In this document: one piece after another, positions 16,288 to 24,585 of the stretch
Layout of the letters: each line of letters starts with the position of its first letter
Position numbering within the stretch: the first letter of the stretch is position 1
Assembly: GCA_964654535.1 (NCBI GenBank)
Contig: CAZZIZ010000016.1
Coordinates: forward strand, 1-28,692
Direction: 5' to 3'
Source of the DNA: CAZZIZ01 sp964654535
Lineage (GTDB): Bacteria > Bacteroidota > Bacteroidia > Chitinophagales > UBA2359
DNA length: 28,692 bases
Notes under the pieces: generated by a model
Seen by the model: the letters and a program-made list of their open reading frames with translations, nothing else
Databases searched by the model: none
Told to the model about the DNA's origin: nothing
Program-made: the position numbers and the translations under genes

Positions 16288-16644
16288 TTAGTAGATAAAA
16301 GATTCAGAAACAATCTTTCCGTCCTTTACTTTATAAATGCAAATTTCCTCGTCTTTACTTCTTTCACGTCCCTTCATGGTGATATCCATTTTCATAACGC
16401 AAGAAAAGTAATCACCGGCAACAAGCGGGCCTTCGATCTCCATACCATGATGTGTTTCGACCATATCTGCCCACATCTTTCCTTTTTGTGAAATGGCTTC
16501 TAGCCCTTCCACCGTTCCAGGATTTGGTGAACCTTCTGGTTCGGTACTTTTACAATTTTGGCAGTAAAGCTCTTTTTGCGCCTTCTCCCAGTCACCAGTA
16601 CGGCAATAGGCAACTAACTTATCAGCAACTTCTTGAGTAGTCAT
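16288..16644 (-). CDS. SnoaL/NTF2-like protein
   Basis: A 118-residue cytoplasmic protein of the NTF2-like fold: N-terminal helices (EVADKLVAYCRTGDWEKAQKE), then GLEAISQKGKMWADMVETHH, GPLVAGDYFSCVMKMDITM and the closing YKVKDGKIVSESFIY typical of SnoaL-like polyketide cyclase relatives. The role is unknown; many such proteins are small-molecule binding or dimerisation modules. A pair of cysteines (YCQNCKS) sits in the first loop. No TAnnTTTG box is visible upstream. Confidence 0.8.
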   Translation of the reverse strand: MTTQEVADKLVAYCRTGDWEKAQKELYCQNCKSTEPEGSPNPGTVEGLEAISQKGKMWADMVETHHGMEIEGPLVAGDYFSCVMKMDITMKGRERSKDEEICIYKVKDGKIVSESFIY

Positions 16645-16721
16645 ATTTTATAATTTTTAGTTAACACTTCTTCTAATATACTAAGTTGCTTCTTAAAATT
16701 ATGGTTAAATAAAGACCTTAC

Positions 16722-17024
16722 TCAGCTTCCAGCCCACCTCGATCCAAATATGCCTACGCCCAGCTCAGCCCAAACCAGAATAAATAACAGAATGCTAATT
16801 CCAAATCCAAGTATGCGATACTTCTTTTGCTTAACTCGAGTGCTAACGGAGCTGAGTAAAAAAGAAAGACCAAAGAGTAATACGCCGGCAACAACGAAAT
16901 CCATTAAGCCCCAATTAACTTCGGTGCTAAACTGCATGGCTACTAATGGAATGAGTAGTAAGATGAGCGGTATGCCGAAAGTGACTAAGGCTCTATTGTT
17001 ACGGAGAAACATTATTCCAAACAT
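16722..17024 (-). CDS. Small three-helix membrane protein, conserved hypothetical
   Basis: Function unknown. About 100 residues with three hydrophobic segments: GIPLILLLIPLVAMQF, MDFVVAGVLLFGLSFLL and LGFGISILLFILVWAEL. The pattern NWGLMDFVVAG...KYRI...WAELGVGIFGS...AGS is one I recall from many Bacteroidota. The frame is open to 17099, but its first 25 codons are read from the 176-bp repeat that begins 7 bp upstream, so I place the start at ATG 17024; ATG 17012 (MFLRNNRALVTFG) is also plausible. A TATGTTTG box overlaps 17018-17025. Confidence 0.72.
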   Translation of the reverse strand: MFGIMFLRNNRALVTFGIPLILLLIPLVAMQFSTEVNWGLMDFVVAGVLLFGLSFLLSSVSTRVKQKKYRILGFGISILLFILVWAELGVGIFGSRWAGS

Positions 17025-17031
17025 ACAAAAA

Positions 17032-17206
17032 CCGCGATAGCGATAGTAGCGGTTATGGCCCGCAGAAAAAGTGCCTGAGTTTTTCTGACTGGGGGACAAT
17101 GGGGAGCCACAGGAAGAGATAAACTAAGCCGCTTTTTCAAGGGCCATTTGAGCGGATAGCGCGGTCACAGAAAAAGAAGCGAAGCTTTTTCTGTGAACCG
17201 CCCAAA
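17032..17206 (-). repeat. Direct repeat copy 1 of a ~176-bp structured element
   Basis: About 97% identical to 17649-17826 (three substitutions, three single-base-scale indel positions by my alignment). Internal pairing is extensive: CCGCG with CGCGG (17160-17164), ATGGCCC (17055-17061) with GGGCCAT (17141-17147), the hairpin CAGAAAAA/TTTTTCTG (17063-17087), and a 16-bp stem with one bulge at 17161-17201. No ORF, terminal inverted repeat or T-run terminator is evident. Confidence 0.9.
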
Positions 17207-17250
17207 ATAGAGTCATTTATATCATTGGTCTAGTGATTTTTTCTTTGGTG

Positions 17251-17258
17251 TATATTTG
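17251..17258 (+). promoter_or_regulatory. Putative promoter box for the DUF6922 gene
   Basis: TATATTTG fits TAnnTTTG; a TTGG lies about 22 bp upstream. The expected start of transcription, near 17264, would make the GTG at 17265 a leaderless start. Weak evidence. Confidence 0.35.
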
Positions 17259-17540
17259 CTTGAAGTGAACTTGCCTAATTATTTATTCTGGGATATAGAT
17301 CCTTCTACGCTTGATTTCAGCAAGAATGCCCGTTTCGTTATACAGCGAGTTATTCAAAGAGGCTCAATCGATGATTGGAAGGCGATTAAAGACTTCTACG
17401 GTATCGAATTGATAAAAAAGGAAATACTACAGATGAGAAGTCTAGATTTAAAAACACTGACATTTTTTAGCACCTACTTTGATATTGATAAGAATAAATT
17501 CAGATGCTTTTCTACTCCACGATCGACGCCGACGTTTTAA
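17256..17540 (+). CDS. DUF6922 protein, putative AbiE-type antitoxin partner
   Basis: A 94-residue protein with the family pattern LPNYLFWDIDPSTLDFSKNARFVIQRV, RGSIDDWKAIKDFYGIE and LDLKTLTFFSTYFDIDKNKFRC. I recall DUF6922 genes directly upstream of AbiEii/AbiGii nucleotidyltransferase toxins in Bacteroidota, which fits the truncated frame that follows. The start is TTG 17256 or GTG 17265; the latter gives VNLPNYLFW, closer to the family. The last ten residues are read through the start of the toxin remnant, so the two frames overlap. The domain itself looks intact, but without a toxin it is probably a remnant. It lies between two direct repeats. Confidence 0.7.
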   Translation: MLEVNLPNYLFWDIDPSTLDFSKNARFVIQRVIQRGSIDDWKAIKDFYGIELIKKEILQMRSLDLKTLTFFSTYFDIDKNKFRCFSTPRSTPTF

Positions 17541-17593
17541 AGTTGCTGAAAAACTTACAGGCTCTAGAATCGCTTCGTGATTTTACACAATAA
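17504..17593 (+). pseudogene. Truncated AbiEii/AbiGii-type nucleotidyltransferase toxin (5' fragment)
   Basis: A 29-codon frame overlapping the 3' end of the DUF6922 gene: MLFYSTIDADVLKLLKNLQA followed by LESLRDFTQ and a stop. This matches the N-terminus I know for AbiEii nucleotidyltransferases in Bacteroidota, which normally continue into a LVGGTALAL catalytic motif. Here nothing of the catalytic domain remains. A short +1 frame at 17592-17627 (KIVAEVKNLMP, stop) might be the original C-terminus, which would mean an internal deletion, but it is too short to be sure. Confidence 0.62.
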
Positions 17594-17648
17594 AATCGTC
17601 GCTGAAGTGAAAAATTTAATGCCTTAATTATTGCGTTCTTTGCCCCCT

Positions 17649-17826
17649 CCGCGATAGCGATAGTAGCGGTTATGGCCCGCAGAAAAAGCGCCTGAGTTTT
17701 TCTGACTGGGGCGGACAATGGGGAGCCACAGGAAGAGATAAACGAAGCCGCTTTTTCAAGGGCCATTTGAGCGGATAGCGCGGTCACAGAAAAAGAAGCG
17801 AAGCTTTTTTCTGTGAATCGCCCAAA
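17649..17826 (-). repeat. Direct repeat copy 2 of a ~176-bp structured element
   Basis: Second copy of the element at 17032-17206, same orientation, offset 617 bp. It differs by small changes, for example GGGGCGGAC for GGGGGAC and a longer T-run in the last stem; the change AACCG to AATCG in that stem replaces G-C by G-U and keeps pairing. It ends 21 bp from the stop of the metalloprotease gene and follows that gene on the same strand. Confidence 0.9.
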
Positions 17827-17847
17827 TCATCACCAAAAATCAAAACC

Positions 17848-20274
17848 CTACTTTACTTGTTCTCCCAACTCAATCATCCGCATTATATCTGCGAAGTGCG
17901 CCGCTTGTAATCCATTGCCACGTGAGTTTCGTTTCGCCATTTTGTAAACTGCTTCTAACTCCGCCCGAACCATTGGGAAGAGATCAGAGTTTGTTACTGG
18001 TCGAGGTGCGCCACGACGACTAACCGCATTAGTACTTGGGCTTGGGGGCTTCAGCAACGAATGCAAACGCTTCACGTAGTTCCGCTGCAGCATTCGCTTT
18101 AGTTGATCGGGATTGCTGTCCCATACTGCCTTGTGCAGGGTATTGAAAAAGGACTCTAAGCCAAAGGCATTGTTGCCGTTGGTAAACTGATTGTCCGCTA
18201 TGCGGTCGAGCTTGCTGGTAGATAATAGACTGTTCAATACGCGATTCTGAGCGCTGGCAACTTTGGACAAACTACTTTTTTCCGATATGCGTGCCGATAT
18301 ATTTCTAGGCATCAACCAAGTTTGGGTACTGAATGCTTCTTTGGATAAATAGTCTAATGCCGATGCTTGAATTTCTCTGGGCACTGGTGTGTAAACAGCG
18401 CCGCTTTCCTCGCTCATTTTAAGTTCTTCGTACACGCCGCCTACGTTGCCTGCTACGTGTCCCATATATCGTGTCCAGACGCCAAGGAACTCGCCATAGA
18501 TTTCTTCGAGATCACTGTAGTCACTTCCATCTCGTGTCGTCCATTCAATAAGCTTGGGTGCGACACGCTTTAAATTCTGTAGACCGTATTCTGTTGCCCG
18601 AATATTATCGTCTCCTATGCATTCGGTTTGGGAGTGCGGATCAAAGCGACCGCGACCAGAACCAAAAGCATATTTTGGGTCGCCCGCTTTTTCATCTATC
18701 CACGATTGTAATGTTGCATATTCGTCTTCTGTGCTTTCTGGTAGATAACGATATCCGTAGTTAACCGAGTAATGATCGTATGGGCCAAGTTTCCGGATAA
18801 AGCGAATGTTTTCATCACCAGGTTGTGCTACGTAGTTGTAACGAGCATAATCCATAATGGTGGTAGCTATTCCGAACTCGTGGGTGAAAGAACTTGAGCG
18901 CAGTGAATCAACAGGGTAGGCTGCACTGGCTTTCATGTTGTGTGGCAGACCCAGCGCATGTCCAACTTCGTGCGAGATAACTCGACGAATCATTTCGCCA
19001 ATTTCTTCTAAGGGTGTATCCAAGCCCTGCGCCGCGGGATTGGCCGCGCCCGTTTCAATCATATATCGATTGCGATAAGAGCGCAAGTGATTGTGATACC
19101 AAATAATATCGCTTTCTATTATTTCGCCAGTTCTTGGATCGGAAACGCTGGGACCAACGGCATTTCTAGTTTTACTTGCCACATAACGCACTACACTAAA
19201 GCGCGCATCTTCCGGACTGAAGTCAGGGTCTTCTTCTTTCGTTGGTGGGTCTTTGGCCACGACCACATTTTTAAAACCTGCGGTTTCAAAACATGCATTC
19301 CAATCTTCTATGCCTTGCTTAAAGTATGGACGCCACTTCAAAGGAGTGGCTGGATCAAGATAATAGACTATTTGTTTTTCAGGTTCTACCAATTCGCCAC
19401 GCATATACGCCTCTATGTCTTTCGGAATCAGTTTCCAGCGACGTATGTAGGTTTTCTCATCTGCCTTTAATGCCTCAGAGCTATAGTCAACTTGACTAGT
19501 AGTAAACCAACCAACGCGCTTGTCATATAATCTAGCTTGCATTTTTTCTTTTGGAAGGAGAATAAACGACTGGTTCATCAATAGAGAGAGCGTTTCCGTC
19601 TTTTGTTTGCTAGGAGGTTCGGAGGCAACAAAGGTAGTGACGTGTTTAACTTCGATGTTAATCGGAAAGCTACGCGCGCTTTCAACAAAGCTGCGCGTTT
19701 TGTCCAAAGACTTTACTTTATATGATTTGCGAAAACGACCGTCTAAGCCGCTCAGTGCTTTTATGTCGGTGTTAAACAGCTTTGTTGCATCAATAAGTGA
19801 AACATCTTTCGTGGCGTTTATTCCTTCAATTTTGAAGCCAGCAATTATTGGTTCAAAATTGTTGTTGCTTACAGAAATATTAATAGGATCTTCTTCGTCG
19901 GATACGCTTTGATATGATTTTACTTTGAGCAATATTTTGTTCGCGTTCTTTTCCCAAACAATGACTTGTTCGCCAACTTTGGAACCTGCATTTATGAACG
20001 GACTCAAGTCGCTTGGCACTTTTGCAATACGACTGACCAAAAGCATTTCGACACCTAAAAGTGAATCTGGAATTTCGAAGTAAAGCTTATCTGCTTGTTG
20101 ATGAATACTGAACAAGCCAACTTCGGTAATTGCGGATGACTTTATAATTTCGGAAATCTGTTTCGGACCTTCGTCTTTCTCTTTTTTATCTTTCTCAGCG
20201 TCTTGAGCGTGGATGCTAAAACTTAGAAGGATAAGTATGGCTAAGAGCTGAAATTGAGCGATCATGGTTTTCAT
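17848..20274 (-). CDS. Secreted zinc metalloprotease (DUF5117/DUF4953 family)
   Basis: An 808-residue protein with a signal peptide ending near SIHAQ (residue 24) and a Lys/Glu-rich spacer. The N-terminal DUF5117-type region includes LYFEIPDSLLGVEMLLVSRI. The catalytic centre is H435-EVGH-439-ALGLPH445, the HExxHxxGxxH metzincin pattern, with a likely Met-turn in TIMDYARYN. The C-terminal part is helical and includes ESFFNTLHKAVWDSNPDQL. It probably acts in the periplasm or outside the cell; the substrate is unknown. Family members in Bacteroidota are usually about 800-850 residues. It is transcribed alone, divergently from the helicase gene, with the 176-bp repeat just after its stop. Confidence 0.9.
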   Translation of the reverse strand: MKTMIAQFQLLAILILLSFSIHAQDAEKDKKEKDEGPKQISEIIKSSAITEVGLFSIHQQADKLYFEIPDSLLGVEMLLVSRIAKVPSDLSPFINAGSKVGEQVIVWEKNANKILLKVKSYQSVSDEEDPINISVSNNNFEPIIAGFKIEGINATKDVSLIDATKLFNTDIKALSGLDGRFRKSYKVKSLDKTRSFVESARSFPINIEVKHVTTFVASEPPSKQKTETLSLLMNQSFILLPKEKMQARLYDKRVGWFTTSQVDYSSEALKADEKTYIRRWKLIPKDIEAYMRGELVEPEKQIVYYLDPATPLKWRPYFKQGIEDWNACFETAGFKNVVVAKDPPTKEEDPDFSPEDARFSVVRYVASKTRNAVGPSVSDPRTGEIIESDIIWYHNHLRSYRNRYMIETGAANPAAQGLDTPLEEIGEMIRRVISHEVGHALGLPHNMKASAAYPVDSLRSSSFTHEFGIATTIMDYARYNYVAQPGDENIRFIRKLGPYDHYSVNYGYRYLPESTEDEYATLQSWIDEKAGDPKYAFGSGRGRFDPHSQTECIGDDNIRATEYGLQNLKRVAPKLIEWTTRDGSDYSDLEEIYGEFLGVWTRYMGHVAGNVGGVYEELKMSEESGAVYTPVPREIQASALDYLSKEAFSTQTWLMPRNISARISEKSSLSKVASAQNRVLNSLLSTSKLDRIADNQFTNGNNAFGLESFFNTLHKAVWDSNPDQLKRMLQRNYVKRLHSLLKPPSPSTNAVSRRGAPRPVTNSDLFPMVRAELEAVYKMAKRNSRGNGLQAAHFADIMRMIELGEQVK

Positions 20275-20367
20275 AGCTGCAAGTTAAAAATTGATGAGAA
20301 ATAGACGGTTTGGACAGTGAAAATGTCAATAAATCGCTGATTTTGAGGCTATTGGTGAATCATGCAA

Positions 20368-20395
20368 TTGTAACTAATGTAATGTTGTATTTTTG
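20368..20395 (+). promoter_or_regulatory. Promoter of the helicase gene (TTG-N17-TAnnTTTG)
   Basis: TTG at 20368-20370 and TATTTTTG at 20388-20395 are separated by 17 bp, a good match to the Bacteroidota -33/-7 consensus. It predicts a start near 20401 and a leader of about 49 nt. This is the best promoter match that I see in the window. Confidence 0.65.
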
Positions 20396-20449
20396 TTCGG
20401 TGCAAAAGCAAGCTGATCAAACTAAACCCAATTAAGCCACCTGCGAATA

Positions 20450-21970
20450 ATGAGTGAGAACGAACAAGAGATAGAGAAGCCAAAGGTGGGGAAGTCCCTC
20501 TACGAATATCAAAAAGCGGATCTCGACAAGATTTTTGCGCGTATAAACGAGTGCGATCCTGACTACAATATTTTATACCAACTTCCTACTGGTGGAGGTA
20601 AGACTGTAGTTTTCTCTGAAATAGCAAAACGCTTTATTGCGCAAACGGGTAAGAAGGTGGTTATCCTTACCCACCGTATTGAACTTTCCGCACAGACTTC
20701 GCGAATGCTTACCGAATTCGGAGTAAGTAATAAGGTCATTGACAGTAAGGTAAAAGAACTCTACGATCACGAACACTATATGTGTTTTGTGGCAATGGTA
20801 GAAACCTTGAACAATCGTTTGCAAGATGAAAAGGTTACCCTAGACGGAATAGGTTTGGTGATTATAGATGAGGCGCACTACAACTCGTTTAGAAAGCTGT
20901 TTCAGTATTTTGACATGGCGCACATATTGGGTGTAACTGCAACGCCATTAAGTTCGAACATGAACTTGCCGATGAAGGACAATTATAGTGAGTTAATCGT
21001 TGGCCACTCTATTGAATACTTGGTGCAAAACGGATTTTTAGCTAAGGCTACAACCTACAGTTATGAGGTTGGTCTTGGTACTTTGAAGGTGGGCATCAAT
21101 GGCGATTATACGGTTAGCTCTTCGGAACTGCTTTATTCGAACCAGGAAATGCAGGGTAAACTTTTGCGTGCCTACAACGAGAGAGCTAAGGGAAAGAAAA
21201 CTCTAATCTTTAATAACGGAATTAAAACCTCGCAGCAAGTTTATAGAACTTTTGCAGCGGCGGGAATGAACGTGCGTCACTTGGATAGTAAAAACACTAA
21301 GGATGAACGTAAGGAAATCATCGACTGGTTTAAGCATACTCCGAATGCAATTTTAAGTTCAGTAGGAATTTTGACCACGGGTTTTGATGAACCAACGGTT
21401 GAGGTGATTATTATGAATCGCGCAACGCGCTCTTTGACCTTGTATTTTCAAATGATAGGTCGTGGTTCGCGTATCCTTGACAAAAAGAAGACCTTCGAAA
21501 TTATTGACTTGGGAAACAATGCCGCTCGTTTTGGATTGTGGGATCAACCCATAGACTGGCAACGAGTATTCCGCTCTCCTCAATACTACTTGGACAACTT
21601 AGTTCCCGATGAGGAAATAGAGCGTCAATTTAAATTTCGCTGGCCGGAAGAGCTCAAACGTCGTTTTCCGAAGACTACCGACTTTGAATTTGATGTCTAT
21701 GCTGTGAACGATGAAGTTCTGGCAGAAGGGCTGCGCCCGTCTGAAGTGCTAGAACGTAGCGTCAATCAACACGTTGAAATGTGCGTTGTGAACGGTGAAG
21801 ACATTATGGATGCTTGGAGTTTAGCAAAACTGCTTGAAGAAGATATGGCTGATCGTATTCGTCGCTACTGTTACTGTATTTGTAATAGTACGCGTAACTA
21901 TCGCGTTTGGCTACAAGATGAATACAAGAAGAAATTACGCAAAAGAATTCGCGAGCAATTTCCTTCTTAG
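20450..21970 (+). CDS. SF2 DEAD/DEAH-box helicase (RadD/YejH-like)
   Basis: A 506-residue superfamily 2 helicase, probably acting on DNA in repair or recombination. Visible motifs: a Q-like element LYEYQKADLDKI; motif I LPTGGGKT with K51; motif II DEAH at 140-143; motif III GVTATPL; motif V region TTGFDEPTVEVIIMNRAT and motif VI YFQMIGRGSRI. The tail (about 420-506) is charged and contains a cysteine pair (YCYCIC) but not the four-cysteine zinc finger of E. coli RadD. It is a single gene; its stop overlaps the convergent lon stop by 4 bp. Confidence 0.87.
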   Translation: MSENEQEIEKPKVGKSLYEYQKADLDKIFARINECDPDYNILYQLPTGGGKTVVFSEIAKRFIAQTGKKVVILTHRIELSAQTSRMLTEFGVSNKVIDSKVKELYDHEHYMCFVAMVETLNNRLQDEKVTLDGIGLVIIDEAHYNSFRKLFQYFDMAHILGVTATPLSSNMNLPMKDNYSELIVGHSIEYLVQNGFLAKATTYSYEVGLGTLKVGINGDYTVSSSELLYSNQEMQGKLLRAYNERAKGKKTLIFNNGIKTSQQVYRTFAAAGMNVRHLDSKNTKDERKEIIDWFKHTPNAILSSVGILTTGFDEPTVEVIIMNRATRSLTLYFQMIGRGSRILDKKKTFEIIDLGNNAARFGLWDQPIDWQRVFRSPQYYLDNLVPDEEIERQFKFRWPEELKRRFPKTTDFEFDVYAVNDEVLAEGLRPSEVLERSVNQHVEMCVVNGEDIMDAWSLAKLLEEDMADRIRRYCYCICNSTRNYRVWLQDEYKKKLRKRIREQFPS

Positions 21971-24378
21971 CGTTTCAATAACACGATATCCAAGACCTCG
22001 TTCATTTCACTTACAAAGTGAAACTTCAATCCCTTTATAAAGCGCTGGTTGATTTCTTCTATGTCTTTTTTGTTCTGAACGCAGAGTACAATTTCCTTTA
22101 TACCCGCTCGCTTTGCGGCAAGTACTTTTTCCTTTATGCCCCCAACTGGTAAAACCTTTCCGCGCAGAGTTATTTCACCAGTCATAGCTAGTCTGTTTTT
22201 CACTCGACGACCAGTCAATTTGGATACCATCGCACTAAGCATAGTAACCCCGGCCGAAGGACCATCTTTTGGGATTGCGCCTTCAGGTACGTGTATGTGA
22301 AAGTTGTTCGCCTGCAAGTCTTTGGGATCGATTCCCAACTCTTCGTGATTGGACTTAATGTAGGAAAGTGCAGTCATTGCCGACTCCTTCATTACTTTTC
22401 CAAGATTTCCCGTAAGATTCAAGTTCCCCTTGCCTTTGTTTAGGCCACATTCTATGAATAGAATATCTCCTCCAACAGAAGTCCACGCCAATCCAGTTGC
22501 AACCCCAGCAGGGCTTTTAGCTAAGTATAAATCGCGGTCGTACTTTATTTTGCCGAGTATAGTGTCCAGATGATCCGGCTTGATATCCTTATCGTATTTC
22601 TCCTCCATCGCCACTTTCTTGGCTACGGAGCGTAAAACCTTGGCCAAGACACGATCAAGATTACGGACTCCACTTTCTCGGGTATAGTTTTGAATGACCT
22701 TTTCGATACTCTTATTGCCGATTTTTACTTGGCTCTTTTTAAGACCGTGGTTTTCGATTTGTTTCGGTACCAAATGCTTTTTAGCGATTTGTACTTTTTC
22801 TTCTTGAGAGTATCCGCTGATTTCGATTACCTCCATTCTGTCCAAGAGTGCCGGTTGAATAGTGCTCAAACTATTAGCCGTAGCAATGAACATAACGCGC
22901 GATAAGTCATACTCCAGCTCTAGGTAGTTGTCGTAAAAAGTTGTGTTCTGTTCTGGATCAAGAACTTCCAATAAAGCGGAAGAAGGATCACCTCGGTGAC
23001 TGCTACCGACTTTATCTATTTCGTCAAGAATAAAAACTGGGTTAGACGACTTTGCCTTTTTCAAAGATTGTACAATTCGCCCAGGCATCGCACCGATGTA
23101 TGTTTTTCTGTGACCACGAATTTCTGATTCATCATGCAAGCCACCCAAAGACATTCGAATGTACTTTCTGTTTAGGGCAGAAGCGATAGAGCGTCCAAGC
23201 GAAGTTTTACCTACTCCTGGTGGGCCGACTAAACAAAGGATCGGAGATTTCATGTCTCCCTTCAATTTCAATACTGCCAAGTACTCTAGTATACGCTCTT
23301 TGACTTTCTCCAGACCGTAGTGATCCGCATTGAGAATGCTCTGCGATTTTTTCAAATCGAAATTGTCCTCGGTATAATCTTGCCAAGGCAAATCCAGCAA
23401 GAGCTCGAGATAATTTAAGGTAACGGAGTACTCCGCTACCGCCGGGTTCATTCGTTTTATCTTATTGATTTCCTTGTCGAAAGCCTCCTGGACAGCTTTT
23501 GACCATTTTTTTTCTTTCGACTTTTCGACCAGAGCATTAATCTCTTTCATTGGAGAATCCCCACCCAGCTCTTCTTGGATCGTTTTCATTTGCTGAGTCA
23601 AGAAATAGTCCCTTTGCTGCTTTTCTATATCTCCTTGAACCTTGTTCTGGATTTTATTCTTCAATTCGAGCAATTGAATTTCCTCATTCAAATGCTCGAT
23701 TACACGACGCGCACGTTCGTTTAAATCAACCGTTTCCAGAATCTGTTGCTTCTCTTTAAGCGGAATATTGAGATTCGAAGAAATGAAGTTCGTAAGGAAA
23801 ACTGGATTGTCAATGTTCTTCAATACGATACGAGCCTCGCTCGGAATGTTTGGCGACAACTTTATGATATCGTTGGCCTGATCGCGCATAGATGAGACCA
23901 TCGCAACAAACTCCTTGTTCTTGGGAACAGCTGACTGCTCTATGTGAGATATTTCCGCACTAATAATTGGCTCTTGCGTAAGAAAAGCTTCCGCCCTTAT
24001 TTTCGATTTACCCTGAATAATGACCGTTGTATTATCATCGGGCATCCTAAGAATTTTTACAACTCTAGCTAAGGTTCCGATTTTATTCAAGTCCGCGCCA
24101 TCTGGCTCTTCAACATTGTGATCGTTTTGCGCAAAGACACCAATATACTTGTTCGTCTTGAAGGCTTTTTTAACAGCGCGCAAGGACTTGTCTCTGCCGA
24201 TGGTAATTGGAATCACCACACCAGGAAAGAGTACCGTGTTTCGTAAAGGTAATATTGGAACAAGCGTAGGTTTTTTACCTCCTACACCATCATCGTCGTC
24301 TTCTTCTATGGAAACCATTGGCAAAAATTCCACATCTTCGTCAATGAGGTTGCCAAAAATTATATCGTTTTCAAACAT
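21967..24378 (-). CDS. lon: ATP-dependent protease Lon (LonA)
   Basis: Lon unfolds and degrades misfolded and regulatory proteins in the cytoplasm. The 803 residues contain a substrate-binding LON domain (about 35-230) starting VPILPLRNTVLFPGVV, a coiled middle part with QMKTIQEELGGDSPMKE, the AAA+ module with Walker A G385-PPGVGKTS and Walker B VFILDEIDKV, and the protease domain with the catalytic dyad S708 (DGPSAGVTM) and K751 (GGIKEK). A short acidic N-terminus (EEDDDDG) precedes the LON domain, as is common in Bacteroidota. Two inverted repeats lie just upstream and may be regulatory. Confidence 0.98.
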   Translation of the reverse strand: MFENDIIFGNLIDEDVEFLPMVSIEEDDDDGVGGKKPTLVPILPLRNTVLFPGVVIPITIGRDKSLRAVKKAFKTNKYIGVFAQNDHNVEEPDGADLNKIGTLARVVKILRMPDDNTTVIIQGKSKIRAEAFLTQEPIISAEISHIEQSAVPKNKEFVAMVSSMRDQANDIIKLSPNIPSEARIVLKNIDNPVFLTNFISSNLNIPLKEKQQILETVDLNERARRVIEHLNEEIQLLELKNKIQNKVQGDIEKQQRDYFLTQQMKTIQEELGGDSPMKEINALVEKSKEKKWSKAVQEAFDKEINKIKRMNPAVAEYSVTLNYLELLLDLPWQDYTEDNFDLKKSQSILNADHYGLEKVKERILEYLAVLKLKGDMKSPILCLVGPPGVGKTSLGRSIASALNRKYIRMSLGGLHDESEIRGHRKTYIGAMPGRIVQSLKKAKSSNPVFILDEIDKVGSSHRGDPSSALLEVLDPEQNTTFYDNYLELEYDLSRVMFIATANSLSTIQPALLDRMEVIEISGYSQEEKVQIAKKHLVPKQIENHGLKKSQVKIGNKSIEKVIQNYTRESGVRNLDRVLAKVLRSVAKKVAMEEKYDKDIKPDHLDTILGKIKYDRDLYLAKSPAGVATGLAWTSVGGDILFIECGLNKGKGNLNLTGNLGKVMKESAMTALSYIKSNHEELGIDPKDLQANNFHIHVPEGAIPKDGPSAGVTMLSAMVSKLTGRRVKNRLAMTGEITLRGKVLPVGGIKEKVLAAKRAGIKEIVLCVQNKKDIEEINQRFIKGLKFHFVSEMNEVLDIVLLKR

Positions 24379-24392
24379 ACTTGGTCAAATTG

Positions 24393-24426
24393 GCAGTTTT
24401 ACTGCATTAAGGGCTAATTACCCTTA
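24393..24426. promoter_or_regulatory. Two adjacent dyads upstream of lon
   Basis: GCAGT-TTT-ACTGC (24393-24405) and TAAGGG-CTAATTA-CCCTTA (24408-24426) are perfect inverted repeats 15-48 bp before the lon ATG. They may be an operator or leader hairpins in lon mRNA. They do not match the CIRCE heat-shock operator. A TTGACC sits a few bases further upstream on the minus strand. Confidence 0.45.
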
Positions 24427-24585
24427 TAGGTCAACTTTTGTGCCACCCGATTTGTCGAGCGATTTGCTGACATTTCTGCCGATGCGAAGTTAGGCATTAT
24501 TGTGAATGCAAGAACATAGCGACCGTTTTATCTATCTAAAGACTGATTTATGGTCTATTTTGCGCCTTCTAAATTACTGGATTTG

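Noticed and set aside
17025..17099. N-terminal extension of the small membrane protein
   Set aside because: These 25 codons come from the 176-bp repeat and are not part of the conserved family.
17161..17201. Intrinsic terminator in the 176-bp repeat
   Set aside because: The stem is strong, but no T-run follows on either strand.
17032..17826. CRISPR array or insertion sequence
   Set aside because: Only two long copies with a 440-bp spacer, no transposase, no terminal inverted repeats and no target duplication visible.
24550..24585. Upstream ATG for the sulfatase
   Set aside because: It adds 12 residues before an already typical signal peptide; it remains possible.
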